DNA of 64,000 nucleotides. Origin: Utricularia gibba (lineage: Eukaryota > Streptophyta > Magnoliopsida > Lamiales > Lentibulariaceae). The notes beneath the pieces were generated by a model. It searched no databases. It was given only the letters and a program-made list of their open reading frames with translations, and was not told the origin of the DNA. A program made the translations under genes and the position numbers. Shown here piece by piece: positions 45,889 through 58,524 of the stretch. The stretch spans positions 2,420,501 to 2,484,500 of the forward strand of contig NEEC01000014.1 of NCBI GenBank assembly GCA_002189035.1, written 5' to 3'. Numbering within the stretch: position 1 is the stretch's first letter; every line of letters begins with the position of its first letter.

Positions 45889-48800
45889 CTATCCGAGTTT
45901 TCCGAGTTCTAGCTTCTTGCGCAATGCCCTTTGGCCATGGTACACGAATGCATCCACTATTCCAGCCACCGTGAACATGCCTGCAAAGAGCAATGGAGTG
46001 GAGTAAGCATGTGCTTTTGGTAGTGCATTCAATGCGCAGACGTCAGTGTATTGTTCTACAGTACCTCCCACTATGGCACAGACATGCGTTAGGAAATGCA
46101 GGAAAGGCGTGTGCGTCTCCGTGTATGTCACCTGCAATCATTATTGTAAAACCATGTCTCCTTGTATTTGCATCAAACTAAATGCTGAGTGCGTGTGGGT
46201 GGGTGGGTGTTGCATGAAAAGAAAAAGGAAATGATTAAGCCCAAATGAGCAGAGCTTTCTTCGATGTTTTATTTACATTGTGGTGGCACGAACCTGTATT
46301 GGAGAAAAGTCGTAAAAGAAGTAAACCCCAGCAGACGATTGGAAATGATCCTCTTCGGGACTTTTGTAGTGTTCGGTCACTGAGAACTGCACGGCTCATA
46401 GAGTCTTAGAAGAAAAACAAAAACCGAAAAACTTACGGCAACTATAATGCATTCTGTTGCAGTACCTGATTAGACTTCACATTGTGGCCTCGGATGTCGG
46501 TGTATTTGGTTGGAACAACCTTCAGAAACCACGCATAAAGCATTATATCAGATGAAATGATGATGTTGAATGAGCTTTACTAAACAACATATGAATAGCA
46601 TGGAAATGTGCAAGCCAATTATACTAACCTTGATGAAGTATTGGTAGACACCATTAGGCTTCTCTTGAACCCAGTGCACGCTGAAGCAGGTTATGAGGTC
46701 TTAGAATATATACGAACATGAAGCAAAATAGCAGAACGGAAAAAGAGAGAGTGAGAGAACAGCATTCTAATCCTTTCTTATTTGGATCCAACACAATTAT
46801 GTTATATTTGCTCAACATGAAAAAATTTGGAGAAAAATGGAAAAATTTTGCTATCTGAAAATAGTCGAATCCTACAACCATTTCCCTATCAGGACTAGGC
46901 CCAGGCAATCAAGAAGACAACTTACCCATCTAGTGGATTTACGATTCCAGGAATGTAGTCTCCAAAAGAAAGTGTGTTAATGCTGTGGGTTATCTACATA
47001 AAACATGAAAAAAACCAATAATATGTTAGGTCAGAGATCAGACGTTCAGGACACGTAAAAAGTAGGACTTGAAAAGAAAAGCAAAAGTTAATGGCGGCAG
47101 TTCAAGGGTAAATACTTACGTTGTAACTCTGAACATGAGCCATTAATTCTTGAGGCAATGCGCCAGGATTCTGTAAGCTTTTACCAATGGCAAGATGAAA
47201 ATTCCCAGCCACTTTGTTCACCTCCAGAGATCCGTGAATGTTACATCCTTCACCTTTTTCTTCTTTCAACTTTTGCACAAAATCTTCCCTTTTGCACTAA
47301 GCACATCAATGAAACACGGTTAACCAAATATTAAAGGAACACAAATTCCTTAAACAGATGTAGCTGGAAGTCCAGCCGTCCATGAAAAGCAAACCAAAGG
47401 AAAAAAATAATGGAAAAATTGATCAAAATGAACATAATGAGAAAAATTGATCAAATTGACACAACAGATCTGTGACATTTGGCATGAAACCTCATGAGAA
47501 CAAACGAGATGAATATCTACATAAAAAAGGGAAGTTTTATGCCTCTTTACCAGGGTCCTTTATACTCATTATGACAAAGAGAGAACACCATGAATAAAGC
47601 ACCTGATCAATTAACTCATCTGACAAACCCCATCCTTTCTTTCGATATGCTTCACGAACCTCTTCACATGAATTGCAGCATTGGTCATCACTCTGAAAAA
47701 GAGTTACAGAAAAGCTGATCAGTGGAAGATGATACAGAATACAAGAAACAGTAAGTGTGGCAAGTGACGCAGGCCAAACATGAAAATTGAAAAGAAACGC
47801 AAATTTCATCATCAATAGTTCGAGCCTATTAGAACATAAAATGCATAAAAGAGAAGATATACCATCTCTGCACCAAAACATGTCCCACAGTACTTCTCAT
47901 TGTGTTCAAGCCTACCTCCATGCTTCTGCAATGGCCTCCCAATCTGAAGTAAACATTAAAAAATAGAATTTTTGAATACAGAAATCTACAAACAAATTCA
48001 AGTTTTGCGTGAGGCAAATATCTATATGCACAATTAGTAGCAATATCAGGTATGAATTATAGAAATATACAAACGGAAGCATAGAAAATCATTTTTAATT
48101 TCACATAATGGTCAAGATAAATGAAGTAAATGTGTGGTCAAAACATTGAAGGACATGTCAACAGAGGCAAGACTATGACACTTATACCTACCTCAGGTGC
48201 ACCAATCCCATCTCGCCTTACTTCTTTCACATTACCATACGCATCAATTCTCTCCTTGAGTATGTCATGTTTCTGCAAATTAATGTCATGATTTCACATT
48301 ATAAACGGAAATTTCTTTGAGGCAACGGTATTCTTTTTGTGCCAAATCAGCACTGTATGCTGCATACGGAGGTTTACAACAAGTAAGAGCATCATACTAT
48401 GTTCATATGGCGCTCGCCACTTATATCCGTAGCATCAAGACTAAGCAGTGTACATGGAACATCAGGAAAGGTGACATTAAACTGCATAAAAAGAATTTAG
48501 ATATTTATTCATTCAAAAACTGAAACAGAGATGATGCAGATAGAAGTACTTTGATTTAAAAACAAAGTATTAGGGAAAAGACTAGAGTAGTACATTTATA
48601 CGAAATTTTTCTCCCCGGGATGTATCTACTACAAGCTTCGTCTCCGTAACTGTGCTTAGGTATAAACCTGCAATTTGAAGGAAAATAAAAACCATTTAAA
48701 TTTTGTCACCGTCTGGAAAACGGTAAGAAGAAGAATTAACAGGAAGCTACGCAATCACAAAAATATAAATTCTTGATCTTGCGAGATCGCCTGGAAACAT

Positions 48801-48996
48801 TTTGCCAATGCAGAGAAGGTACGGCAAGAGAAGAAAAAGGCTGAACCAACTTACTAAACTCCGAAATGACGAGCAAAGCAATAGCAAGAGAGGAAACGAG
48901 GGTGATAACTCCGCCGGATAAGGTGCGGCTGTAGAAATCCTCATTAACCTTGGGGTACACGTCCAAATTCCGCACCTTGCCAAAAACTCTCTCCAT
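45889..48996 (-). CDS. ERGIC3/ERV46-like ER-Golgi cargo receptor
   Basis: Membrane protein of COPII vesicles that cycles between ER and Golgi. Thirteen exons: 48996-48855, 48667-48594, 48481-48398, 48272-48192, 47943-47863, 47692-47603, 47296-47120, 46993-46926, 46680-46629, 46519-46466, 46386-46294, 46131-46065 and 45980-45889; 384 residues. The N-terminus is VRNLDVYPKVNEDFYSRT, followed by a membrane segment (GVITLVSSLAIALLVI). The lumenal domain has conserved cysteines (CGTCFGAE, CCNSCEEVREAYRKKGWG). A second membrane segment is near the end (HVCAIVGGMFTVAGIVDAFV), then a short cytosolic tail YHGQRALRKKLELGKLG. The start 48996 matches the family. The last intron is 84 bases and open in frame. 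Confidence 0.94.
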
Positions 48997-50089
48997 GGAT
49001 GACAGGAAGAAACGGCAGGGATCTCCAACCCCGAAACAATCGGTCAAAAGTAGACGACCCTTGGAAACGGAAACGCCGGACGGAGAGAGGGTTTGACTTG
49101 AAACCGAAGGAATTTGGGCTACCTACCTACCCCCTGAATTCGCTCCCCCTCAGCCTTCTATTCTACAAACGGTAAAGGGCAAAAGACAACGCCTCGGTTA
49201 TTAATATATTTATTATGTTCCAAAATGCGGTCTTCGGCTCATTTGGGGGAATTAATTGCCGACATTGGATTTACAGGTACGACCAGATTAGACAAGCCGT
49301 TATTTCTTAGGTATGCATTTCTTGAATAAAAAAAATTAGAACGTTGAACAAGACGTGTGTTAATCAAATGAGTCCGATCTCAACAATAAAATAGATAGTT
49401 GAATAACGCAAGCTATAATATTTTAATGAGTCATCTACAACTTAAAAAAAAGTTCAATTATACTTTTCTTTTATTCTAATCTCTCGTCAACTAAACACTT
49501 GTCAATTGGTGAAACACTAAAGTTGAATTAATCAAGGCTTAATACAATTCCGTGTCATATTTATTTGAGCTACAAAACGTGTAGTTCAACATCAGGCATT
49601 GGACACGACTCGGTCCGCGACGAGGGATTAGGACCCCACCGAAACTTCTGGATGAATGTGCAAGTCGGAATGAATACCACAGCAACAAGATCAAAAACTC
49701 TTCTCATGTGTTTTCCAGGTGGCATTTTCAAAATAATACAACACTCATCTTTTTTTTTTCTAGTTGTTCGCTTCTCTATAGTAAGCCACCAGAGAAGTTG
49801 TTCAATGGATGCCACTTGAAATCACATGTTGCAGTGGCCAATGGAGATATCATCTTCAACAAATTCAATTTTTTTACATGCTCCAAAATATCCACAACAT
49901 GAATGCCAGAAATCAGTGTAAATGGGCGGTGAAGATTATTGGGTTATCTAAACTGACATATCAATGCAAGCATAGAATACAGATTAAAGAAATGGCATTT
50001 GATGGAAAATTGCAAAAAAAACTCAGCAAAACAAAATTAGGTCTAGTAGTGCGTATTACCTATGGCATTGAATTGCGCCACAGACCACA
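48997..50089. other. Intergenic region between ERGIC3-like gene and KIN-7O
   Basis: 1.1 kb containing the ERGIC3-like promoter and the kinesin 3' UTR. The middle (49190-49560) is AT-rich. Open frames near 49565-49819 on both strands have no recognisable family and overlap each other. No gene is called. Confidence 0.5.
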
Positions 50090-53000
50090 CTACTGGTAGG
50101 CAGCAAGTTCTTTCTTTACTCGCAAGAGTTCAGAGGCATAGAAAGCTAACTGGTTTTTGAGTTTGGAAGAAGCGACATCATATTTTTGGTGGATCATGTC
50201 GACTTCATCAAGGCATTCGTTGAATCGGTGACGAAGGCTTTCCAGCTTCAGACTAGTTGCTCGGAGCCTCATTCTTAGCTTAGCCTTTTCCTTGGAACCC
50301 TGCTTAAAGACACATGGATCATGTACAAATTCAGATTTCCGTTCAACTGCAGCTACTATCAAATGGAATCATACCATTCGCCCATCATATTCTGTCCTGG
50401 CAGGTCTGTGCAGAAGATGGCATGCAGGAGGAGGAGGCATGGTGCTCGGGTGGCAGGAAGAGCTGAGATGGATAAAGATTTAGGTTCGTTACATCTGAGA
50501 GCACGAATGAGATTCTGAAAATGCTAACCTTCAGTTCAGTCAACTATAAGCAACACGCATCACATTATATATACTATGAAGTAAACTTTTTAACTCGAGA
50601 GGCTCCTTAGAGACTGCAGTGGGAAACTGACCTGCACTGATCCTTCTTACTGCTTCCTACAGATGCCTCGTAATCCATGCACTTTCTTTTACAAATCTCA
50701 AGTTCGCTCCTCACCTACAAGCATCATTAAACCCAACAATTAAAAAGTTATCTACCAATGAAAAAGAGGGGGAAAAAGTAAGCTGGGAGAACTCAACGAC
50801 TTGGGAGGAATATTTGATAAATTCTATTATGGTGTGGACTACCGAATGCTGGAAACTTATATCAATGTGATGGCAGAGGAAAATGTTGATCGATGTGGTC
50901 ATCAAATAAATTTTGGAAAATTTTTTTTAGCCTGGTCTCAGATTACCTCTGACAATTGCTTCGAAAATGATGCAATTTCAGAAGCATGCTTGCTTTCAAT
51001 TTGTCTGATCATCGCCATTCTGTCCTCTGATAAATCTTCTTTTTCTTTTGATGAAGTTCTAAGAGAACCTCCCATTCCCTGCATTTAAAAGGCAACGAAA
51101 ATTTTGCTTAATGACCAATAGCAAATGGGTTTTATCAAACTTGCATCCAAGTTGGGTCGCTGCAGCTCCTGCGACATTACAGGCAAATTAACTTCAACAT
51201 TTTCAGATACAGAAATCATCAAGTTTTCATTTGCATTTGCTGCTGCTACATGATATTTTAAAGATCCAGTTGTTCTGTCCTGAAAAGCAAGCACTTTGGG
51301 CTTTTTGTATTCCTGAACTTGATGATGAACACATAGCACACAGCAGTAGAAAGCTTATCACAAACTATGCACATCAATGAAGGGAATCAACACTTCTTGG
51401 AAGTTTGGTATCCCTCTTTTGTCGTTAACTATAGAAGATGATAGAATGTATTCACAGTTTCCAGATGGGTTAAACACAAGATCCTATTCTAGCTTGAGAA
51501 AGGGCAACTAGACAGAATGAATGATCAATGGTATGTCGCATGAGTGAATAGGAGGCTTATGGAAATGGCATCTATGCATGTAAACTGATAAGTAAATGAC
51601 CTCTAGCTCATCCAAACTTGTGAATTCTACCAACCATTGATTCCGATTCGGCCATAGGTTCAGGCACAACCTTTAGTTTTGCGGAGTCCTTAATTCCTCT
51701 CTTTGAAGGTGAATTCTAAAACTAGCCGTGAAAACCAATCATCATTCTTTTCTAGATTAAAATCGCAATAAAAAAATCATAGAAACCTTAAACATTGTTT
51801 TCTCGGGCTTCAATCCACTGTCTTTTAACTTCACTTTCGTTTCCTCTATATCCCTCTTCATGCGCACTGTTTCATTGGTCAAGGAGAAAGATGACAATGA
51901 TAAAAGTTCTTGTTGTGATTCAAACTTTTTGGTGTCATTATTCTCAGGAAGCTCCTGGAAAAAGATGCAATGGACATTGGAAAACAAGACCTAAGAGCAT
52001 ATAAAACACTAAGAGAGGGTAGGGCTTCACCTTGAATGCATCAGGAGTATCCTGATGTTCTGAGCATAATTCTTGAATTCTGCTCTGGAGCTCCACAACG
52101 TGATCTTCAAGATCATGCTAATCCCAGAATAAGGAAAGCAAAGAGAAAAAACCGAAAAACAAGGAGGATCAATGAGTGTGTAGTTACAGCATACAAAAAC
52201 ATCCACGAGGATTCTGTACCTTTTCACCCACAAGCTCACTAACTTTTTTTCTTAAGCAAGATTGCACCTTCTCATGACTCCTAATTATTGAATCTATTTG
52301 ATATGAGCAATGGGATGAAGAATCCCTAAAGTCCTGCACACGGAGCAATTTTTTTTTTTCACAAAAAATGATGCAGAAATGAACCATAAACTTTTCATTT
52401 TCATAAGAGAAGCTCCCTATCAACTGAGACAAATTGAAAATGCATTATGTAGCAATAAATAAACTGATAACAAACGACATTGAAGAACACTAACAATTAT
52501 TAAGTTTGGCACAGCTGATGAGAGATGGGAAACTTCATCCACAATCGAAAAGAGAGAAGCAATAAGATGACTTGACTTTTCAAACTCCTGCTTCATCTCT
52601 TGAACCTCTGACTGTAGATTAATCAACCACCTAAATTCTTCCTGAAGATGTTAAACCATTTTTAACATGTCTATACCTTCTTTGCAATAAAGTAAATATG
52701 AGGGACATAAACCATACGAAGAATCATTTGACACATAAGATTAATGCTCCAGAACCATGTAAACTTCCAAAGGCTCTTTTCGTGTGAACGTTATTCTCTT
52801 TTGGAAATGGCACCACAAATTTTCAACCTCATTACAATTTACAACAGTATAACAAAAAATAGCCAACAACTGGAGGGACACAACTACTAGTTAGTAAAAG
52901 AACTCAAATGACAGAAGATATAAAATGGATTACTTCTAAGGGTCGCAACCCAAAAAATACCTTTTCCTGCTTCATCTCTGCGGGTGTAATAGGTTCAGTT

Positions 53001-56000
53001 GTAAGGCCATGTATCGTGTTCAGTTTTTGCTGACTTGATGACTATAAATCAGAGGCACATAAATCATGCAGAATAAAAAAATCACCATTGTGTTTGGAGG
53101 AAGAGGGCAACTTGCACCCTAGAAATCAATACAAGCTTAATAATACCACATAACCTAACAGAAATTCCAAGAAAATTATATGAATGAAATGTACCTCCAA
53201 ATCATGACAAAAAAATGTCAGACTTGCACTGTTAACATGCTGGCTAGGCTCGTAATTAAAATTCAAGTACTGTGTATCAATGAAGTGAATCCATGACCAC
53301 TTCACATACTAGCATATTCATGGTGTAGTGAAAAAAAAAAAAAACTCAAATGCAGTAACCTTTTCATGAGGCCATTTAATCAGAAAAATATGATCTGTGT
53401 CGCTAAATCTTACATTTCCATCACAATTAAAAGAGCACTCTGAAGGTTTTTGATCTCCATGATCATACTCAGAGAGCTTCCTTGTCAAGTACTCGTTTCT
53501 GATATCACTAACAATCCTCTGTAGAAAGAAATATGAGCTAATGATCTAAGTAATAAATACTGCTAGAGAAGAAAGAAGATAGAAACTAACGTGGGTTTCA
53601 AACTCCAAGAGCAAATTTTCATATGCCACATGCATTTGATCACACTCATCATTCTGCAAAAAAAAAAAAAAGTCTGAAAACTGAAGTATGAAATGTACTA
53701 GGCATACTACAAGGAATATTCCAAACCAGAGATAGTTTTCTTTTTCTATTTGGATCTTTTCTCCGGCTAGTAACATTCACAAGAGCATGTCGATCGGGGA
53801 GAATACAATCTCCAGCATTGTCTCTTCTGTCGTTATCTAAATAAGAACAATCAGATCTGTTTGCTTTAATGCAGTCTTCAAACGAAAGAAGTGGCGCACA
53901 AGAGTCATCTTCGCTGGTTGATTTTAATTCAGAATTTCCAAAGTTGGTAGCAGACAACTAGAGAAAAAGAGACAAGTGATGCAAAAGAGTTATTAGAAAG
54001 TGAAACCTCAGATAACACATTAGATGTTATTAAATGTTGAGCAATGTAAGCCATTCTAGCTTGATGAAGGAAAATTTCACTTAGAACTGAAATTTTACTT
54101 TCCATTTTGTTTAAGAATTGTAGGAAGTGTCGAAAAAACTATCACAAAAAGGACATTTGTTTTTGTGCCTGATGTATTCAAAGCAGTACCTCTTTAGAGG
54201 TCTTTCTTCCAAGATTTCTAGGGCACCAGGTGTAACGTCTTTTATCCTGCAAGAGAACTTCTGGAATGATGAGTTGAAGAGAAGAATCTAAACAAACTCT
54301 CTAATATAAATTCCAATGATTAATAAGTTCAAAATATAAGTAAAAGTTTCTAATTTTATATAAGCAAACGATAGTAAAGATATAAATTGCTGTAGCTGTA
54401 GTATCTATTTTATAACTATATTTTCATACATTATCATCAAATCCGTTAAATATCTTCAATATTTCATTTGAGGAATATCAAATTTCTGCTTGCAGTTTAT
54501 TACCTCAAAAAAGGTTCAAGTGCAGTTGACTTTGAAGGCTATGAAAGTTATACAGGTACACTTATCTAGAAGCACAAGAAAAATAGGAACCATATCAACA
54601 CTGAAGATTACCTCTGTATGACTGCGAGCAGACTCTTCTCTAGGGGCACAGAAGAACATAGCGCTCAAGTTTTCAATTTTCTTCTCCTGCTCTTGCAATC
54701 TCCTTTCTTTTTCAGCCTGAGCTCGCTTCTCCTCCTCAAGCTCTAACGCTATTCTCTCTCTCTCTGACTCACTCTGGATGTTGAATTTAGGAGGGAAACA
54801 AGAGTCTATTATAATGTATGGACTTTTAGTAAGTAATTGCACACGCATTTATACCTTTAGCAATGTGTTACGAAGGTTCAAGATTTCTTCTTCAAGATTA
54901 TCTGACCGCAATCCCTTGAAGTGATGCATCCAAGGGATTTAAACCTCATTCATCAAGGACTAGTTCGAATACAACACAGGTGTACTGCAAACCTGCAATT
55001 TCGCACGGAGCTCCTCAATTTCTTTCTTTTGCCGTTTCAGCAATGCAGCATCAGTCAGTATCTGTCAAAACCCTTACAAACTTTACAAGAAAATAGACTT
55101 AACAAAAATATCAGTAGAATTATATCAATCAGGGGCAAATTGATTCTCTTATGATAGAAAAAAAATATATTTAGGATTTAGCATTAAATGCATATGGAGC
55201 ATATGATTTATCATGGGTATATGAAAACATTCCAAAAGGCCTAAATATTATGGTCATGGAAACAAGATTAGCTCCATTAAAGTGGTTACAAGCTTTAGTA
55301 TTCGCATAGGAGGTGAATGACCGTAAATGATACATCCATAATTAATTACCTCATTCACATGGGCATAATTGGTCACACGCAATGCTCTGCTAGCAAACTG
55401 AAGACTACTTTTTGTTTCATCGGCATGAACCTACAGCCAAATAAGAAAGCATGCTCCCTCTCAAAAAAAGGAAAAGCATTATAGTTATTAATTAACAGGC
55501 CAGAAAATACGTTATAACCTGCATGTTAAAACCTATATAGTGAACAATGGCTTTTATATGTTAGTGGGAGCGTACTGTTTGGTTAGTTATACGTCAGAGT
55601 ATTTGCATATCCAAAAATGCACCATCAAAACAGGTGACTCATCAAACAAATATACAATTCCCAACTTCAATGATTCACCTGCGCAAGTGTAATATTGCAT
55701 ATGATAGCTGTGTTTGAATTTCCACCCAAAGCTGGTTGCAAGATGCGCGTGAGTTTACTATCCCGGTATGGGACGTGCCCCCTAGGATAGAATCAAATGA
55801 AAAACATAAACACTCAAACGTTTCATTGAAGAAAACCAACTACAGGACCAACAAACCCTTGGCTTTCAGCGCCTTCGCTAAGTTTCTTTATCACTGTTCC
55901 TAAGGTCATCAAACTTTTGTTAATGTGTGACCCTTCTTTCAAGCGAACACCTTCTGCTCCAGTCTTTGAGGCGCGTTCTGATCCAGCAAGGTCAACTAAA

Positions 56001-58040
56001 TTCTATCAAAGTGAAAGAAAGAAGAAAAATCATAAGAAATTATATGAAAAAATAGTGATGCTTTTAACTATGTCAGCACAAGATTTTACAGGACTAAACC
56101 TCCAGATTGATAATCACTTAATGTACCAAACATGGGAAACAAAAATTCAGATTCTTCAACTTCTCAACTAAATTCTCATATACACATGCTTATCTACTAC
56201 TTCCTGCAGGAGAAACTTTCAAGCATGAAATGAGGCTGATTCCAGATCAAAACCATACCAGGACTGAAACCCGAACAGCATCAGATGCAAAGTCTGATCC
56301 AACATCAGTTCTCTCCCTGCTTTCAATTATCTATAAATGCATAACTTGAGACAACTTGTTGCTCAGGAGAAAAACGTGAAAGCAAATGCTAAACGTACCA
56401 TGCGGAATATTGTGTGCGACCTGCTACTATACAGATTCATATTTGTTTCACCAATATGCCGATGAGCTGGAAAGTTTAAATCACACCACTATATTCATAT
56501 TATATCACATGGAGTCAAACAATAAGTTGAGTGTCATAAGAACTTGTATGAACGTAATCCTTAGGTAGATATACCCGTTTACACTATATCTGGGATTGAA
56601 AAGGATATGGAAACAGTTTTGGTACATCAGAAACATACCTTCTCCAAATTCCATGAGTTGCAAAACTTGATTAGCAGAAACAACTATTTCTTCTCTTAGT
56701 CCAGCAACGTAGATCCCTCGCTTCAGATTGAATTGCACATTAATGTCATGTCCTTCTATCTTGCATTTACATTTTATTTTCAATAAATGCACATAACCAA
56801 TTACCTCAATACTTTCATGAATCTGAAGTCTTCTGTTTTCAGGGGCTAGCAAATCATTTACTTCCTCATTGTAAATCTCCATGTATGACATTCTCAATAG
56901 GAACTCTCGATCCACATCCTAGAAAACAGCATTGAATAGTCAACCAGAACAAAAAAAAATCACTTTGACAGAAAAAACATGTAGATATTTCATCAAATGA
57001 TCTTGATAATTATTTGAGACTCAAATCTATTGAAATTTTCTGTTCATAATCTAACAACAGATGCTCTGGGGGTCCATTTATTCTACAAACTGCTGTGATT
57101 TGCAGTTCCACACTGATCCACACTATAAATGAATTGGGGAGCAACACCCATATTGTGGAGAAAGAATGGTTAACTATTCAATGACTATGCCTTCTCACTA
57201 GTTGTCATGATATTAACTAAAATATGAGAATGATGACTCTCAACACAAACCATATAGCACAGGTATGGAACAAAAATGACTGAGGTTCATGATCAACCAT
57301 CAAAATGATTAGCAATCATCAAGGAGAAACTACTCTGTTGAAAAGAATCAATACCTGGTGTATGATGTTAAAGAGATCATGCACAGCAAGAGGAATAACT
57401 CCAGGATCAGAACATGTTCCACGCATAGTATAAGTTTTCCCGCTGCTGGTTTGTCCATATGCAAAAACAGTTCCTTACAAGAAAACAGAGTTTAATAAGT
57501 TGTTGCACCAACTTTAAAAAATGTAGAAAAAATTCAATCACTCCAAGTTCCAGTTCCATTGTTTACAGGAGACAAGAATCCATAAATTTTGCATGAAAGG
57601 CAGATTCCATGTGGTACCAGGAACCCAGTCCACACATGAATAAGTTAATTACAAAAAACAAATAACAAATATCTAAGGTTTTAGTAAGAAAACAAGAAAA
57701 CCGTGGACAATGAGTTGAACAACAAGGAAAACCGGAGTGAAAAGTGCACCATTAAAACCGGCAACCGCTGCGGCGACGATATCTCTGGTGCGCGCACGGT
57801 AGACGTCTTGAGTTGTAGAGTTTCCCCAGAAAACGCGATCTGCACATCGAAATCAAACAATAAATAAACAAAAAAAAATCTAGCGGTGTACGCAGACACG
57901 AAACAAAAATCCCTACCGAATTCGAACTTGGGGGTCTGGTTGGGCCAATGTATAGTATTTTCCGAAATTTGCCAGGGGCAGACCCTGGAGTCCTCGGCGG
58001 AGAGTGGGCGAGCTCTGACAGATACGTGTATCCTCTCCAT
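50090..58040 (-). CDS. CENP-E-like kinesin, KIN-7O
   Basis: Plus-end-directed microtubule motor of the kinesin-7 family, expected to act in mitosis. Clear exons: 58040-57917, 57839-57750, 57473-57355, 56918-56805, 56720-56639, 56466-56399, 56330-56259, 56002-55857, 55781-55679, 55430-55350, 55061-54993, 54914-54855, 54773-54612, 54246-54190, 53957-53727, 53653-53591, 53518-53414, 53041-52961 and 52641-52495 (658 residues so far). Further exons are about 52423-52220, 52117-52031, 51954-51787, near 51312-51140, 51085-50949 and 50720-50630, a short one near 50400, and the last near 50304-50090. The motor has the P-loop GQTSSGKT, switch [12 protein letters not shown], switch [10 protein letters not shown], and [20 protein letters not shown]. 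The tail is coiled coil. Boundaries after 52495 are less certain. Confidence 0.9.
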
Positions 58041-58524
58041 CAACTCAGGCTCAAAATGTGGCCGCCAGCGTAACTAGACCGAGTGAGTGGTGGCGGTTGG
58101 CGCGGGCGAGAGCGAAAAAGAGAAGAGAAGAGAGCCTAGTTTTCCCTCCAAAAATAACTCTCAAACAACACAAGACTGAAACTGACTGTTCTCCGCCATA
58201 TCAAATAGCGTCTAGTCTACGATAGATTCGGTTCCATCTGTTTTCATTGTTTATAGTTTAAAATAAAATATTAAAATACTTTATTCAAAGTATTATTAAT
58301 TAAATCTAATATTTCTTTGTTGGGCCCGATTCAAATACCTTATTGGGCCGAAAAAAGGTGTTACTTTACAGCTTGTTTAGGCATAGACCATGGGTTCTTC
58401 TCTTTCCAGCCCAGCCCGTTGAGTTTTCTCTTTTTCCCGCTAACGCTTCTGGTTTTTTCAATTTCGAGCAGCAGCGGCAAAATTCTCCTCAGTCCTCACT
58501 TGTCCTCGCTCAGCCAAGTCTGAA
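58041..58524. promoter_or_regulatory. Bidirectional promoter of KIN-7O and CAP-D2
   Basis: 484 bases separate the two start codons. TTTCCCGC at 58433-58440 is a perfect E2F core, about 85 bases before the CAP-D2 ATG. TTGGCGCGG at 58097-58105 is E2F-like, about 57 bases before the kinesin ATG. The AACGG core of mitosis-specific activator elements (MYB3R sites) is present on the minus strand at 58416-58420, though its flanks fit only partly. Motifs are seen; function is inferred. Confidence 0.6.

Noticed and set aside
49565..49819. Overlapping open frames on both strands in the ERGIC3/KIN-7O gap
   Set aside because: Neither has a known motif, and both are short in AT-rich DNA.
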